A stretch of 64,000 bases of DNA from Adiantum capillus-veneris (Eukaryota > Streptophyta > Polypodiopsida > Polypodiales > Pteridaceae): assembly GCA_014529385.2 (NCBI GenBank), contig CM043956.1, forward strand, positions 63,554,620 through 63,618,619, read 5' to 3'. The translations under genes were made by a program, and so were the position numbers. The notes under the pieces were generated by a model. It was not told the DNA's origin, made no database searches, and was given only the letters and a program-made list of their open reading frames with translations. Of the stretch, positions 1 through 11,410 are shown piece after piece (position 1 is the stretch's first letter; each line of letters starts with the position of its first letter).

Positions 1-1404
1 AGAGGATAGATCATTGTGAGTAGCTATAGACACCGCATTAACTTTTGGTCGTCGTGAAAGTGCATCGGCAACTTGATTGTGCTTACCAGCTATGTGAGCA
101 ATATGGAAATTAAATTGCGAAAGAAAATTTGCCCACCTCATTTGTTTGTCGGAAAGTTTGGTTTGCGTCATGAAATACTTGAGACTTTGGTGGTCGGTTC
201 GTAGGATAAATGGAGTCCCCAATAGGTAGCGCTTCCATGTATCTAGGGCATGTAGAACAGCTAAAAGCTCTTTCTCATAAATGCCCAAGACTTGTTCATC
301 ACTATTGAGCCTTCGGCTCTCATATGCTATGGCATGCCCTTCTTGAAGCAAAACCGCTCCAAGGCAATCACCACACGCATCACATTGGACTTCAAATGGC
401 TTTGAGAGATCCGGAAGCACGAGGACTGGTTGGGAAGTAAGCTTCTCTTTGAGTTTTTCAAAAGCATTTTTCTCCTTAGCAGTCCATACAAACTTAACTT
501 TCTTCTTTGTTAAGTCGTGTAGTGGTCCTGCTACTTGAGAGAATTTTGCTATGAAGCGTCTATAGTATGCACACATACCAATAAAGCTTCTTAGCTCATG
601 TAGATTCCTTGGGTTAGGCCATGATTTTATTACCTCTAACTTTGATGGATCCATACGAATACCATCGTGAGAGATAATATGACCTAGATATTGAATCTCT
701 TGAAGGAAGAATTCACTTTTCTTTTGGTTGAGAAAAAGTTTGTTTTCCCTCAAGGCTTGAAAAATCACTTGGAGATGTTGCTTATGTTCCTCCAAAGATT
801 TGGAGTAGATGATGATATCATCAAAGAACACTCCAGTGAATTTACGATATGGTCTAAAAATTTTCTCCATGAGACGATTGAAAGTAGCTGGTGCATTTGT
901 CAAGCCAAAAGGCATGACTAGATATTCATAAAGACCAAATGTTGTGCGAAACGCGGTCTTTAGGATATCTTCATCCACTATCCTTATTTGATGATATCCA
1001 CTCTTAAGGTCAATCCTACTGAAGTAGATAGAGCCTTGTAGCTTATCAAACAGATCTTCTACCCGAGGCACGGGAAATCTGTTTTTGATAGTGATATGGT
1101 TTAGTGCTCGATAGTCCACACACATACGGTATGTACCATCTTTCTTTTGCACTAAAAGGACTGGAGAACAAAAGGGAGAGGAACTAGGCCTCACCATCCC
1201 TTTGTCTACCAATTCCTGTACTTGCCTCATAATCTCCTCTTTTTGAGCTTGTGAGACTCGATAAGGAGGTTTGTTAGGCGGTGAGCTTCCTGGAAGGAGC
1301 TCAATACGATGGTCATCATCCCCTTGTTTTGGAGGTAGGTCCATAGGGATATCATCGATGAACACATCTTGGAATCCTTTTAGAAAAGTAGACAAGTCTA
1401 ACTC
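1..1404 (-). CDS. Element A pol (reverse transcriptase and RNase H), partial
   Basis: The minus frame is open without a stop from 1404 to the window edge (468 codons) and is in the same frame as the upstream gag-protease, separated from it only by one TAA. The start resembles the protease-RT linker of gypsy elements (PPYRVSQAQKEEIM). RT landmarks follow: VCPVDYRAL-type region as MCVDYRALN, VMPFGLTNAPATF and the polymerase motif VFFDDIIIYS with both aspartates. RNase H is seen near 300-360 (VQCDACGDCLGAVLLQ) and ends with HNQVADALSRR near 60. No ATG marks a separate start, so the protein would come from the gag frame by readthrough, or the TAA is a mutation. Integrase lies outside the window. 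Confidence 0.9.
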
Positions 1405-3342
1405 TTATTGATTCCTATCATTTTCATTTGATGAAACATTATTAGCTTTTAGAGACTCTTTGACATAACTCATGTACGCAGAAACTGAGCTCTTCATTGA
1501 TTTATCAAAAGAAAGAGGATTTACAAGTGGAATAGTACGACCACGCTCACTAGCATCTATATATATGTTCTTTCCCCTGTAGGTGAAGTAAATTCTCCTT
1601 TCAGGGAACTTCATGTTGGCAGCCATGCGATCAAACCATGGTGCCCCTAGGATAACATCCTGATGTTGGAGAGGAGAGATGAAGAAGTCTTCTTTGTCGA
1701 CATAGCTTTGGACATGAAGCCTCAACTTCCCAATCAAGGGAGTAACAGAGGCTTGTTGTCCCTCGAATGCTGCATCAGTTGTTACTATATCTCCCATCTC
1801 AAAAGCTTGAATGCCCAACTTGGTGGCCAACTCTATTGATATGAAGTTGAGAGTAGAGCCTGGGTCAAACAAGATGAAGGCATCATGCTCTCTTACCTTT
1901 CCCCACGCATAGGAAAGTGATGATCCTTTGCAATGAGCATCCTCTTTTGGAGCTTCGATGGTGGAAGCCCTAGGAGTCTCATTGCGAGTATTCTTCTTGG
2001 GGCAAGAACGATAGCCATGTCCTTGCTCCCCACACTTGAAACACTTATGGTCCTTGCGAAAAGCTTCAAGCTCTTCAGGAGAGAGTTTGTTTTTACCTTT
2101 GTAAACTCCCTTCTCCTTGGACCGATTGTTGTTGTTGTTGTTATTGTTGTTGTTGGAAGTGCCTTGGGAATTATTTTGAGCATTGGATTTCCCCTTTGTA
2201 TCATTTTTATCTTTGTTTTCCATGGGCTTGACATTACGTCTAGCCCCTTGATGGAAATTGATGCGTGAAGCAACCATGGTGTGGTGGATTACTTCGGTAA
2301 TAGTACCGGGCCGTTGAGAGTTGATGTATTCGGCCATCTCTTCAGGTAATCCCGCACAGAATTGTTGTCTTTGCTCGGCAAAGTCTATCTTTTGAAAGAC
2401 AGTAGCTTTGAGATGTAAATCCCAAAACTTTTCTACATACTTGTTGATAGACTCATGAGAGAGAAGCTTCAAGCCGCGCCATTCGGTAAGAACTTTATCT
2501 TTAGTATCACTTGGAAGAAATTGCTTCATGATGGAAACTCGTAGAGTTTTCCATGTCTTTGGAGCTTCTCCATTGCCACGAAGGCTAGCCCACCATTGAC
2601 GAGCTGATTTTTGGAAATGCATAGCTACATGGCGTAGCTTGGAGGACTCTGTGAAGCCCTCGTCCCCAAAGGCCGCATCAAATTGCTGGATGAAGGCCAA
2701 CACTTTGTCGGTAGCACCAAAGGTGCCATCGTAGGTGAGAAAAGAGATACTCTTTCCTCCCTCCTTGAACTTCTTTAGCTTTTGTGACCTTCGCCATGCA
2801 GGAAATGATTTGCGATGTCCTCCCCTCTTGTATTCTCTAGGAGAATAGCCATAACTTTCATCGGAAGAGGAGGAAGGCGAAGAAGAAGGAGAAGAGGGTG
2901 ACCTCTTCTTAGCCCTTTTCTTCCTTTGTTTCCTCTCTTGCCTTTCAGAGTGATGAGGAGAAGGACTATAGGTTGCTCTTTTCCTCTTGGGAGGAGTAGG
3001 CGATTGTCTAGACCATCGTCTTCGTGGAGCCACCTCTTCAGAAGAACTTAGACTTTCATTGCTTTCTTTCTCTTTGGATTCCTCCTCTCGAATGGGGGAG
3101 AGTCTTCTTATGGGGGTCTCTTCAAGAGGCCTCCTAAGCTCTCTTTCCTCTAGGAGAGGAAGGGAAATTCCATAAGCACGAAGTTGTTGAGTAACTTCGG
3201 CTTGCAAAGCAGGGTTACCCATAGCTTGCTGCAACCTAGCGACGAGATAATTCACAAACATGGGAGCATCATCATTAGCACCTTCATGTGCAAAATCAAA
3301 GCTATCAATGTTCATTCTACTCTCTTGATTATTGTCAGCCAT
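1405..3342 (-). CDS. Element A gag-protease polyprotein
   Basis: 645 codons. The N-terminal 200 residues are acidic, then Arg/Ser-rich and low-complexity. The retrotransposon gag domain lies around residues 200-360 (SARQWWASLRG and a FLPSDTKDKV-type stretch). A basic, Asn-rich linker with a run of ten asparagines follows. The nucleocapsid zinc knuckle is CFKCGEQGHGYRSC near residue 435. The retropepsin active site is FILFDPGSTLNFIS near residue 490, with the flap/dimer region ending in VILGAPWF. The start is the first ATG after a leader of about 400 bases. The frame ends in TAA directly before the in-frame pol sequence. Protease and gag look intact. Confidence 0.9.
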   Translation of the reverse strand: MADNNQESRMNIDSFDFAHEGANDDAPMFVNYLVARLQQAMGNPALQAEVTQQLRAYGISLPLLEERELRRPLEETPIRRLSPIREEESKEKESNESLSSSEEVAPRRRWSRQSPTPPKRKRATYSPSPHHSERQERKQRKKRAKKRSPSSPSSSPSSSSDESYGYSPREYKRGGHRKSFPAWRRSQKLKKFKEGGKSISFLTYDGTFGATDKVLAFIQQFDAAFGDEGFTESSKLRHVAMHFQKSARQWWASLRGNGEAPKTWKTLRVSIMKQFLPSDTKDKVLTEWRGLKLLSHESINKYVEKFWDLHLKATVFQKIDFAEQRQQFCAGLPEEMAEYINSQRPGTITEVIHHTMVASRINFHQGARRNVKPMENKDKNDTKGKSNAQNNSQGTSNNNNNNNNNNRSKEKGVYKGKNKLSPEELEAFRKDHKCFKCGEQGHGYRSCPKKNTRNETPRASTIEAPKEDAHCKGSSLSYAWGKVREHDAFILFDPGSTLNFISIELATKLGIQAFEMGDIVTTDAAFEGQQASVTPLIGKLRLHVQSYVDKEDFFISPLQHQDVILGAPWFDRMAANMKFPERRIYFTYRGKNIYIDASERGRTIPLVNPLSFDKSMKSSVSAYMSYVKESLKANNVSSNENDRNQ

Positions 3343-3743
3343 GTTAACAAAATTTATGTTTATACTTAGTGTATGCTTTGGCAGTTCAAAACCTTAGTTG
3401 CCACTCCTCTTAGCCTTTGAAAATCGGCTCTTAAGTATCTACACCCACAGCTCAAAGTGGTTAATTATACACAGTAGAGGAGTAGGTCTAACATAGCAGA
3501 GTTGCCAAGGGCTAGCTCCTTTCGGACTTCTTATGGCTCAATAATGGTAAAGCCGTAGGCAAGTCTAAAAAGACTCCATTATTAAGTCCAAAGCTCCCGA
3601 GGTGTGCACCATCCCCCACATAGTGGGCTTAACAAAACCGATATTAGATCCCAGTTCCACTTACTCTATTATAATTAACAACATCAACCATTTATAGGCT
3701 ACTTAAGGACCTCTCTTCTTAAGCAAGAAAAGAGAAACCAAAT

Positions 3744-3755
3744 GCTCTGATACCA
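3744..3755 (-). other. Primer binding site of element A
   Basis: On the minus strand this reads TGGTATCAGAGC, one base after the LTR end ACA. It is the standard plant LTR-element primer site complementary to the 3' end of initiator Met tRNA. Confidence 0.88.
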
Positions 3756-3964
3756 ATGTAATGGAATTTGCCTCTTCAATTTGAGAGTAGCGGAATTTAA
3801 TGAGAGTACTTTCAAGAAATGATTTTGTGAGCATAGCGGGTAGACATAATTGAAGATAGCAACATAATTATAGCAATTAGTTAACTTGGCATGGACAATA
3901 CTTTTGCAAGAGAGAGAATTTAGAGAACATGACAACAGTTGAGGACCGGATTTATGTGGAGCCG

Positions 3965-4004
<40 letters not shown>
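3965..4004. repeat. Poly-C homopolymer of 40 bases
   Basis: An uninterrupted run of C inside the LTR of element A. Its exact length is uncertain because such runs are prone to sequencing and assembly error. A second, shorter C run follows a GT repeat near 4849-4860. Confidence 0.95.
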
Positions 4005-4007
<3 letters not shown>

Positions 4008-4964
4008 AATAGGCATTTGTATTATGATTTCTCCCATAAAGAGAGACTTGTTACAATACATTCTTTGTGTTCCTTGTGACCTAGGTGAAGCAATGAAGAT
4101 GGAACGCTTCATGCATCACCATCATAGCATAACCTAAACTTGAAGAAAGCTTTAACTATACCAAGCCTCAGTCCCAAGACCTCAAACACCTTCGAAGGTG
4201 GAGAGAGCTAGCAGGGAATGAGGGTAGGGAAGAGGAAGAAGAAACATTTCATACGAGAAAGAGCTAGTTCCTCACTTATCATAACTCTTGTGCTAGAATA
4301 CATAATAGCATAGTAATGAAGAATAAATAGATGGCAAGCTCAAGCATTGAAGCATCGCTCTTGGATGGATTTTCACTCCATAGCCAAGAGTGTTGGTGTA
4401 GGCTCTCAACCTCTACTTGCTTGGAGAAAGAGAGAGAGCTCTTGCACTTTGCACAGTACACAATGAGAGTGTTTGTGAGTGTGTGTGGGTGAGTATACCC
4501 CCTAAGCACCCCCCTAGCTTTCTTGGGTCGACCCCCCCTTGTAGCTCATGCTTGAAGCTCATTGGACCCCTCCAGGCCTAGCCAATCACAAGCAGGAGCC
4601 ATTACAAGCAACATGGGTAGCCTTGGGACAAGTGTCCCCCTTTCCCCTTTGAGAGAGAGGACTTGATAAATGCAAAATCAATTAATTAAATATCCTAAAT
4701 TATCATTGGACCCCTTGGGTGGCCAACCAATAGGTTTCAGGCACACCATGAGGGCAACATGAGGAGGAACGTGACAAGTGTCCTTGCTGCCTCTTCAAGC
4801 TGGGGCTTCCCTTGTGTGTGTGAGTGTGTGTGTGTGTGTTCTCTCTCATCCCCCCCCCCCTCTCTTGTAGGCTCGCCCGCCTCCTTGTAGGGATCTTTTT
4901 GACTTTGGATGAGCAAGCCCCTTAGTCATCAAGCATGACTAAGCTCTTGAAGTAGGGGGTGTTC

Positions 4965-5125
4965 CCACAAGCATCTCAGGCAAGCTTCTCAAGGCACTTC
5001 AAGCACCTTAATCATGCACCAAGTCAAGCACCTCAAGCATGGAGCCAGTCAAGCATCTCAAGCATCTTAATCAAGCACCTCAAGCAGGACAAGCACCTCA
5101 AGCACGACAAGCACCTTGAGCTTGG
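4965..5125. repeat. CAAGCACCT-type minisatellite in LTR of A
   Basis: About ten degenerate copies of a 10-20-base unit around CAAGCACCTCAAGCA occur in a row. It lies near the 5' end of the minus-strand LTR, that is upstream of where its promoter would be expected. Confidence 0.8.
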
Positions 5126-5420
5126 GCCGGGTTCCCACCTCAAGCTCAGCCCTAGCTTACCTAAGGTCAAAGGACTTTTACACACATTATTGGAGGTCTT
5201 CAATGAAGCTAACCCTAAGGTCTTATGCTCCATTGATTAGCCTTGCTCTTGATAGACCATCTCGCATTTGGGCACCTTTACTATTGGCCCCGTGTTGATA
5301 TAGATCTATAAGCACATATCTATATCTTAACACTTGTTCCCATTTATTCTCCCACATTAAGTGATCAATTTAATTTGAGAAAATCATTTGGGTTGGTTAG
5401 ATATTAGATTTTATGACAGA

Positions 5421-8400
5421 ATGGCTACCATTCGGGATAATGTAGAGATCTACAAGCACAAGGATGGGAGGGTCATATCTTACTACCAATGCATGGAACC
5501 CTACCTTAATGAATTAAGCACGGACAAGATCCTGTACTTGTTTTCTTATGACACGACAACATGAACCAATATCATTTTTGTTGATAAGTACGGACAAAAA
5601 TATGAGCCAATACTTCCAGAGGATGTAGAAAGAGCGATAACTCCAAAATTGTTGACGCATTCTTCTGAAGATAAGAAAAAGCCCACACATACCCCAGCAA
5701 ATCCATAAATCCCTTCTCAAAAGACTATGACACCACGTCGCATACCACTGGCCAACCACTACCCAACCCTCAAAACTTGCAAGCCACATCACTATCATTT
5801 AAAGCATGGCTCGAACGGTATGCAATACCAAAATAGAAGGTGGATATCATGCCATACCAAGGCTAGGAGTAGCACCGCCACCACCACTCCATCAGCAGTA
5901 CCAGGATGAGAGTAGAAACAAAAGGAAAAATTTGGCAAGAGTAGGAGGCCCACACCTAGAATAAGAAATAAGAGAAAGGAGTCAGAGAGAGGAACAACCA
6001 CCTGCAAGACCAGCCAAGAATTATAGATTGGGAGCACCCCTAGGGAAGGAACACTTACCATAACCTAGGTCAAAAAGAGCTCATAGAGGAGGACTGGGAG
6101 ACCCCATGCTTAGATTGGTAGATCATCGTAGGATAAGACCAACTCAGGTCTAGAAGTGGGTAAACAAGAAATATTTTGGAAACAGAGATCCTAGGGATCG
6201 CATGGCAGCATTTGTGCGCATCATTAGAGTTGAGGAAGTCCTAAACTTTCCCATGTAATTTGTGGGATTATGACTAACCCTTGAAGAGGATGCCACCACT
6301 TGGTTTTATTGAGGAGGTGTTTGACGAATTTATTGAGGAATTCTCTCAAATGGGGATAGCTCATAATGTTGTCTCACAAATCCATAAATTCAAGCAGAAA
6401 GAAGGTGAATTTGTATGTAACGTAGCCTTATGATTGAAGAGATATATGAAGTTCAACCCAGTAGAAGAACTATCAACCCAGTCAAGGTTATGCTCATTTT
6501 TATCCAAGGACTGAGGAATGCAGATCTCCAGAAAGATCTACACATGAAAAAGAGCACCACACTGAAAAAATTGATGAAAGAAGCTCTATACTTGGTAGAT
6601 AGTTGTGATGTATACAAGGAAGGAGAGTACACAAATTTATATGTTGATTCCTCATCACACCATAGTGGATCCAATTTTGACAAGTCAGTACAAAAATCCA
6701 GATCTTCGCTAAAACAAGAACAACTCATTAAGAGGTGATCAAGAGGATTAATCCAATTGCTAAGAAACAAGTTAAGCAACCTAAGTTGTCTGTGATAGAG
6801 TAGAAATGGACAAATCAGGAGACTAAAGAGTTCTATTAAAACAAGAGATATGTAAAGGAACCACAATATGCCCTGCAAACACAAGTAGCACAAGCGCAAG
6901 CTCCCTCAATACCTAGATACACAATAGGAATTCTTTCGGGACTAGTAGGATTTGAAAGACCACAACCAGTCTCAGGACAACAACCCCCACTACCAAGAAC
7001 AACACCTGTAGGAGTCAAATACGCACCAATTGTAGAAGAGCCTGAGGAGCAGGCACTTGTACCAGTCCCATCATACTATAAGGAGCTTAGTGGATATATG
7101 ACCAAAACGGGATACTATCCCCCTGAAGAACCAAAAGCTCCAGAACCATGGAGCATGATTAGGTCTATTGGACACTACTGCACATGCTACAAGAGAAGGT
7201 AGATACAGTTTGGACAAATGCACATTGCTATTCATAGCAAATGGAGGATTAGCAGGATCAAGACCTGCTTCTCAGCAAAGGGCTGCTCAAGGAGCACCTC
7301 AACAACCCAAAGGACCTTGTTATAAGTGTGGCGGTGACCACTTGATGAGAGACTGTCCTCACAATGGAATCATTAGGGTAAATTCATATTACACTGAGTG
7401 TGGAATCACTCATATGATCCTTGATTTCCCAAAGAACCCTAGCAAGGGAGAAAAAGTAACTTTGAATATACTCAAGGCAATACCATCTAGTAGTGGGTCA
7501 GAAAATGAAAATGTGATAACAATCCAGGTGATCACAAGAGCACAAGCTCAGAAAGCGGCAAACAAAACCATCCTAGAAGAACCAGAAATTGATGCACCTA
7601 GCATTGAACGAAAAAGTCAGCAAAACTCATAGAAAGGTAGGAAAGGTAGGATGAAAGCTAGGAAGGAACATGAACAGACTTCCTTAGCCGAAGAACTGAA
7701 ACATACAAGAGAAAAACTAAGAAAATTGGAAGGAGAAACAAACAGTGAAAAGGGAAACCCTAAGGTAGTACTAGAGCGAGGCATAGTTGAGGAACCCAAG
7801 AGTGCTAGTTCAGGAGGATCCGTTTTGGTAGAAAAGTTCAACGAACCATTAGACACCCTCCTTAAAGCCTATGACGCACACCTAAAAAATGATCAAACTC
7901 AAGAACAAAGGTGGATGACATATCCATATGCGGAACTATAGAAACAAAGGCTTGAAATGTGTCATAAAATGATTCAAACAACCCAAGCCTTACTAGAACC
8001 TCCAGTTGGGAAACCTAAAGATGTGATAATTGTCCCACCAACACCAATGATCCCACCAAACTAGGAGCGAATAGAGCCAGATTTTAGTTAGAAGCACCAA
8101 CCAGAACTTGAAAACCTAGCACCAAAACCAAAGATAGTGTTGAATACCATGGATGACTCTTATGGGGGATTCCACCTAGGTATACCAGAGAAGTGTAGAG
8201 AAATAGATGGTCTTGACAAACTATGGAAACAGGTCAGAGAGGCCAATGAAGCTAGTGAGATAAGCAAATGTGGAAACCAGACCAATGATGGAAGAGGAGT
8301 GTTTCTTCCACTGATAGAGTAATTTGAGGCAAGATCTCAAATAAACTTGGAGATGCAGGAGACCAAGGGTCTGTTCTATCTATAAAAAAACCAACCCCAT

Positions 8401-9255
8401 TTGCTAAGAACACTACCATCCTATATAGGAGAACATGAGGCCAAATTAGATGTAGTCGTAGTCCCATCACAGAGACTCTCTCCCAAGAAAGTCATCGACT
8501 CTAAGGGTCTGATAGAAATTTCGTCGACACTGGTAACATGCACAATAACGTTAGCTGAGCTACTACAAATATGATCACATGTGAAGGATGGTAGGAGACT
8601 GTCTAAAAAAGTTTGGTGTAAGGGATCCTTTGTTACAAATTCAAGAGGGAATTCAAGATCTCAAACAGGACCACCTTTATACCAGGTCGGTACTGTTGAA
8701 CAAAGTTGGAGAATACTATGAAGGAGAAGATGGAAAAATGACTCTTCCTATAGAATTTCAAGGTGTCACTACCATGGCAATTGTTGACAGTGGGGCTAGA
8801 GTAGCCATTGCTACAAAAGAAACCTGGAAAAAAATGGAGAAAGCCTACCTTAAGGGCAACAAGAATGAAACTACAGCTCGCAGATGGATATATGGAGAAA
8901 CCCCTAGGACTTCTAGAGAAATTGATTGTTACCTCTTGCAGAATCAAATATGAGCATACATTTGCCATTGTCAATTTTGGCAACAAGGAAAACAACTATG
9001 ACATCATACTTGGACGACCATTCATGAGACAATTAAAAATGGTCCAAGATTGGGGGTATGACCATATTTACCTGAGGAACATGGAAACCACAACCATGAT
9101 AAACTTAAAAGACCATAGTTACAAGGATGTAACAAGAACACCTGTTAAGGAGTTTGATTTAGCTACATTAGCCAGATCTGAACTTCCAGCATGGTTGGTT
9201 CGGTCCAAACAGCTATGGATGTGCAAAGCTTTAGAATGTGGGAGCTTAAAATAGG
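5421..9255 (+). pseudogene. Element G: decayed Ty3/gypsy gag-protease region
   Basis: The stretch reads as retroelement coding sequence in shifting frames with many stops. It starts with an ATG-led segment at 5421 (MATIRDNVEIYKHKDG). A gag segment around 6430-6740 has the IQGLRNADLQKDL type of motif. A zinc knuckle CYKCGGDHLMRDC lies at 7318-7356, followed by a decayed second knuckle. A Lys/Glu-rich linker follows. A retropepsin is seen at about 8730-9060 with AIVDSGARVAI and IILGRPFMRQLKMVQDWG. No RT, integrase or LTR is recognisable. The left end abuts the LTR of A, which may have cut it, and the right end stops near 9255 where minus-strand coding sequence begins. The exact lineage is not clear. 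Confidence 0.75.
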
Positions 9256-9299
9256 AAGAATGTACTAGTGGTGGTTAGTAGCCTAATACAAGTTGTGGT

Positions 9300-10934
9300 C
9301 TCTCCATATTCATGAATTGTCTGTGCATTGGTGCCATTTGGTGGATATCGATACATAGTTTGTCCTTGTGGCCTCATTGGAACATACTGGATGCTTTTAT
9401 TATATTTGGGCTTATAATATCACTCATTTGTCTCGTGGTTTGTCCATTTTTCATCAATGGCACACCATTTCAATGGTCTATGTTATTTGATAGGTTGTCC
9501 CTGAGGGGAATCCTGTCACGGACCTCTCATTGGCATCCTTGGCATGTTGGTCATCATGTCGTTCATGCGTTTAAGCATGTCTTCTATAGCGTTGGAACAA
9601 GAGCTACCATAGTTGTTCCTACTTGTGTTGGCACAATAGATGTGATTCGCTCACTCTGTGAGTCTTTAACAATGCTTTCCTCGTTTTATAGATCTCACAA
9701 TTATCTCCCAAGTCAATAGCGTCCAAGTTGCATGCTTTCCAAGTTGTGTGTTTTTTGCTATAGAAATAGCATGCAAATCCTTGTTTAGTAATCCCTTTAA
9801 AAATAGTGAGACCAGTCCCTCCTTTGTTGGAATTTCCAACTCCAGACATCTATCAATGTATTATCTCATTCGACTCACACAATCTCTTACTGTTTCTCCT
9901 TGTTTTCGTTTAAAGCTATAGATTTGCACCACGGTGCTATGCTTGATTCCCATTTTCTAGCACGCAGCAACAAACCTCATGGCCAAGGTTGGTAGGTCAG
10001 TTATTGATCCAAGAGGTATGGTTTAAAACCAGGTCAAAGATTTGCCTTCTAAGGTCATTCCAAACCCCTTAAACCATGTGTGAAAGTCAGTTATGCGTTC
10101 ATCTCTCAGAACTTGTCTGAAGCTTGCCAAGTGGTCGTACGGATCCCTTGTTCCACTGTACTTCTTGATCCATTTTTGAAAATCTGCTGGTTTGACTCTA
10201 CGGCTGTGTTCCACACCTACTCTCCTGGCTGGTTAGGCCTTCAAACCAGCTATTTGGTAGGTGTGGCTCATGTGGACCTCTTCTTTTCCTAATGTCACTC
10301 ATTCTTCCCCTGTTGAAGGTGGTTTTTACATCCCTACCCCTGTTTCCATCATTGAGGTGACTGTCTCTGGATGTGCTTTCTCTCTGATTGATCATGCTAT
10401 CATAGGCTCTATCATTTGGCCCTATGTTCTGCTTGGTTTCAAGTATAGTCCTTGTAATGACCTCTCGAATCGAATGTCCCTGGTATTTTCTCTGTTCAGT
10501 CTCCTTTGGAGTCATCATAACAATATTGTTGCTATAACAATTCCCAAAGAGGTGCACAAGAAGTTCTGCTAAACCTTCTCCTTGATCTTGAAAATATACA
10601 CGATTTTCAAGGGTGTCAATTGCCCTGGTTTGACATGAGTAGTACAGATCAAGTCCGTGACATTGTTGGCTTCCCAACAATAGACTCCAAGCCTAGGGTT
10701 TTTAGTGGGTATGCGCTTTAGAGGTTTAGTATCTATCAAATGGTATCCTTGAAACTCTAGCACATGCGGTCCTTCCTTCACAGCCTTGTTTGGAATTAGA
10801 GCATCAACTTCCAATCCCCATTTGTCTACCAAATCAGGATCTTGTATCTTGAGGTATTGCACCCCATTTTGGTCCATATAAAAGGTGACTTGTTTGTTTT
10901 CCCTAACCTTCACTTCAAACTTGACGGTATGGTA
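9300..10934 (-). pseudogene. Element H: decayed gag region, part downstream of insertion I
   Basis: Minus-strand open pieces follow each other with frame changes. From high to low coordinates there is an unrecognised 120-residue stretch (10569-10934), a charged stretch, a gag core near 10023-10214 (KYSGTRDPYDHLASF ... LEGKSLTWF, the usual gag signature), a damaged zinc-knuckle-like CYFYSKKHTTWKAC near 9770, and a Pro/Gln/Gly-rich tail towards 9300. The reading continues on the far side of element I at 13153-13290. No protease or pol is seen below 9300, where plus-strand element G lies tail to tail. Confidence 0.65.
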
Positions 10935-11323
10935 TGTTAGGATTTGTGCCTCAATCACATCTCCTCATGGGAAACATCTCTTCACACTATGACTAGATAC
11001 AGTGAACCTTTGATTAGCTACTTTGCCTAGCTTTAGTATATTCTTGCATGCACTAGCTAATTTACACCTCTAGAGGTTGTCCAACACATCATCGATGATG
11101 TCACAAAGATGTCCTTTGATCTGCTCTATAGAAGAGCCCCTCTTGTACTCGCAGCTAGCTTGAATCAATCAATCCTAGCACTCTATTTGCATATCTCTAG
11201 TATGTATGGTTAATTGCTCATTCTCCAAATGTGCTTGTGGTGTGTGTGATTAGTGCTAATCAACTACATTATGCACACGACATGAATGCTACACACACAC
11301 ATCCCCACCTTAAACACTCAACA
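10935..11323 (+). repeat. 5' LTR of element I
   Basis: TGTTAGG...CAACA, 389 bases. Most of its length is nearly identical to 12753-13152. The main differences are scattered substitutions and the length of a CA repeat near the 3' end. Confidence 0.88.
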
Positions 11324-11326
11324 AGT

Positions 11327-11339
11327 GGTATCAGAGCCT
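11327..11339 (+). other. Primer binding site of element I
   Basis: GGTATCAGAGCC preceded by T/G just after the LTR end, the initiator-Met-tRNA type. Confidence 0.85.
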
Positions 11340-11384
11340 AATAAGGGCTAGCATTTCCTAGCTTCACTAGATCTTGGTTTTGTG

Positions 11385-11410
11385 TGTGTGTGTGTGTGTG
11401 TGTGTGTAGT
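11385..11410. repeat. (GT)n microsatellite
   Basis: About 13 GT units just inside the 5' LTR of element I. Confidence 0.95.

Larger units (their letters stand above)
1..5332 (-). mobile_element. Element A: Ty3/gypsy retrotransposon, 5' half, cut by left window edge
   Basis: Read on the minus strand the order is LTR (5332-3757), primer site, leader of about 400 bases, gag-protease, then RT and RNase H running out of the window at base 1. Integrase and 3' LTR lie outside, so no target duplication can be tested. Gag-protease-RT order and an initiator-Met-tRNA-type primer site are usual for plant chromoviruses, but the diagnostic integrase and chromodomain are not visible. Only one stop interrupts about 3.3 kb of coding sequence, so the copy is fairly young. 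Confidence 0.9.
3757..5332 (-). repeat. 5' LTR of element A (about 1.58 kb)
   Basis: On the minus strand it begins TGTTAAGATATAG and ends CCATTACA, giving TGT...ACA termini, with the primer site directly downstream. The first 40 bases form an imperfect palindrome (TATAGAT arms). The LTR contains a 40-base C run and a minisatellite, listed separately. The partner LTR is outside the window, so the outer boundary at 5332 rests on the termini only. Confidence 0.7.

Noticed and set aside
1933-2268. Plus-strand frames opposite gag of A, and similar frames opposite other pol genes
   Set aside because: They are antisense to well-supported retroelement coding sequence and show no motif.
10935-11323. 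Cassandra-type LTR carrying a 5S rRNA promoter
   Set aside because: No 5S-like sequence was found in the element I LTR.
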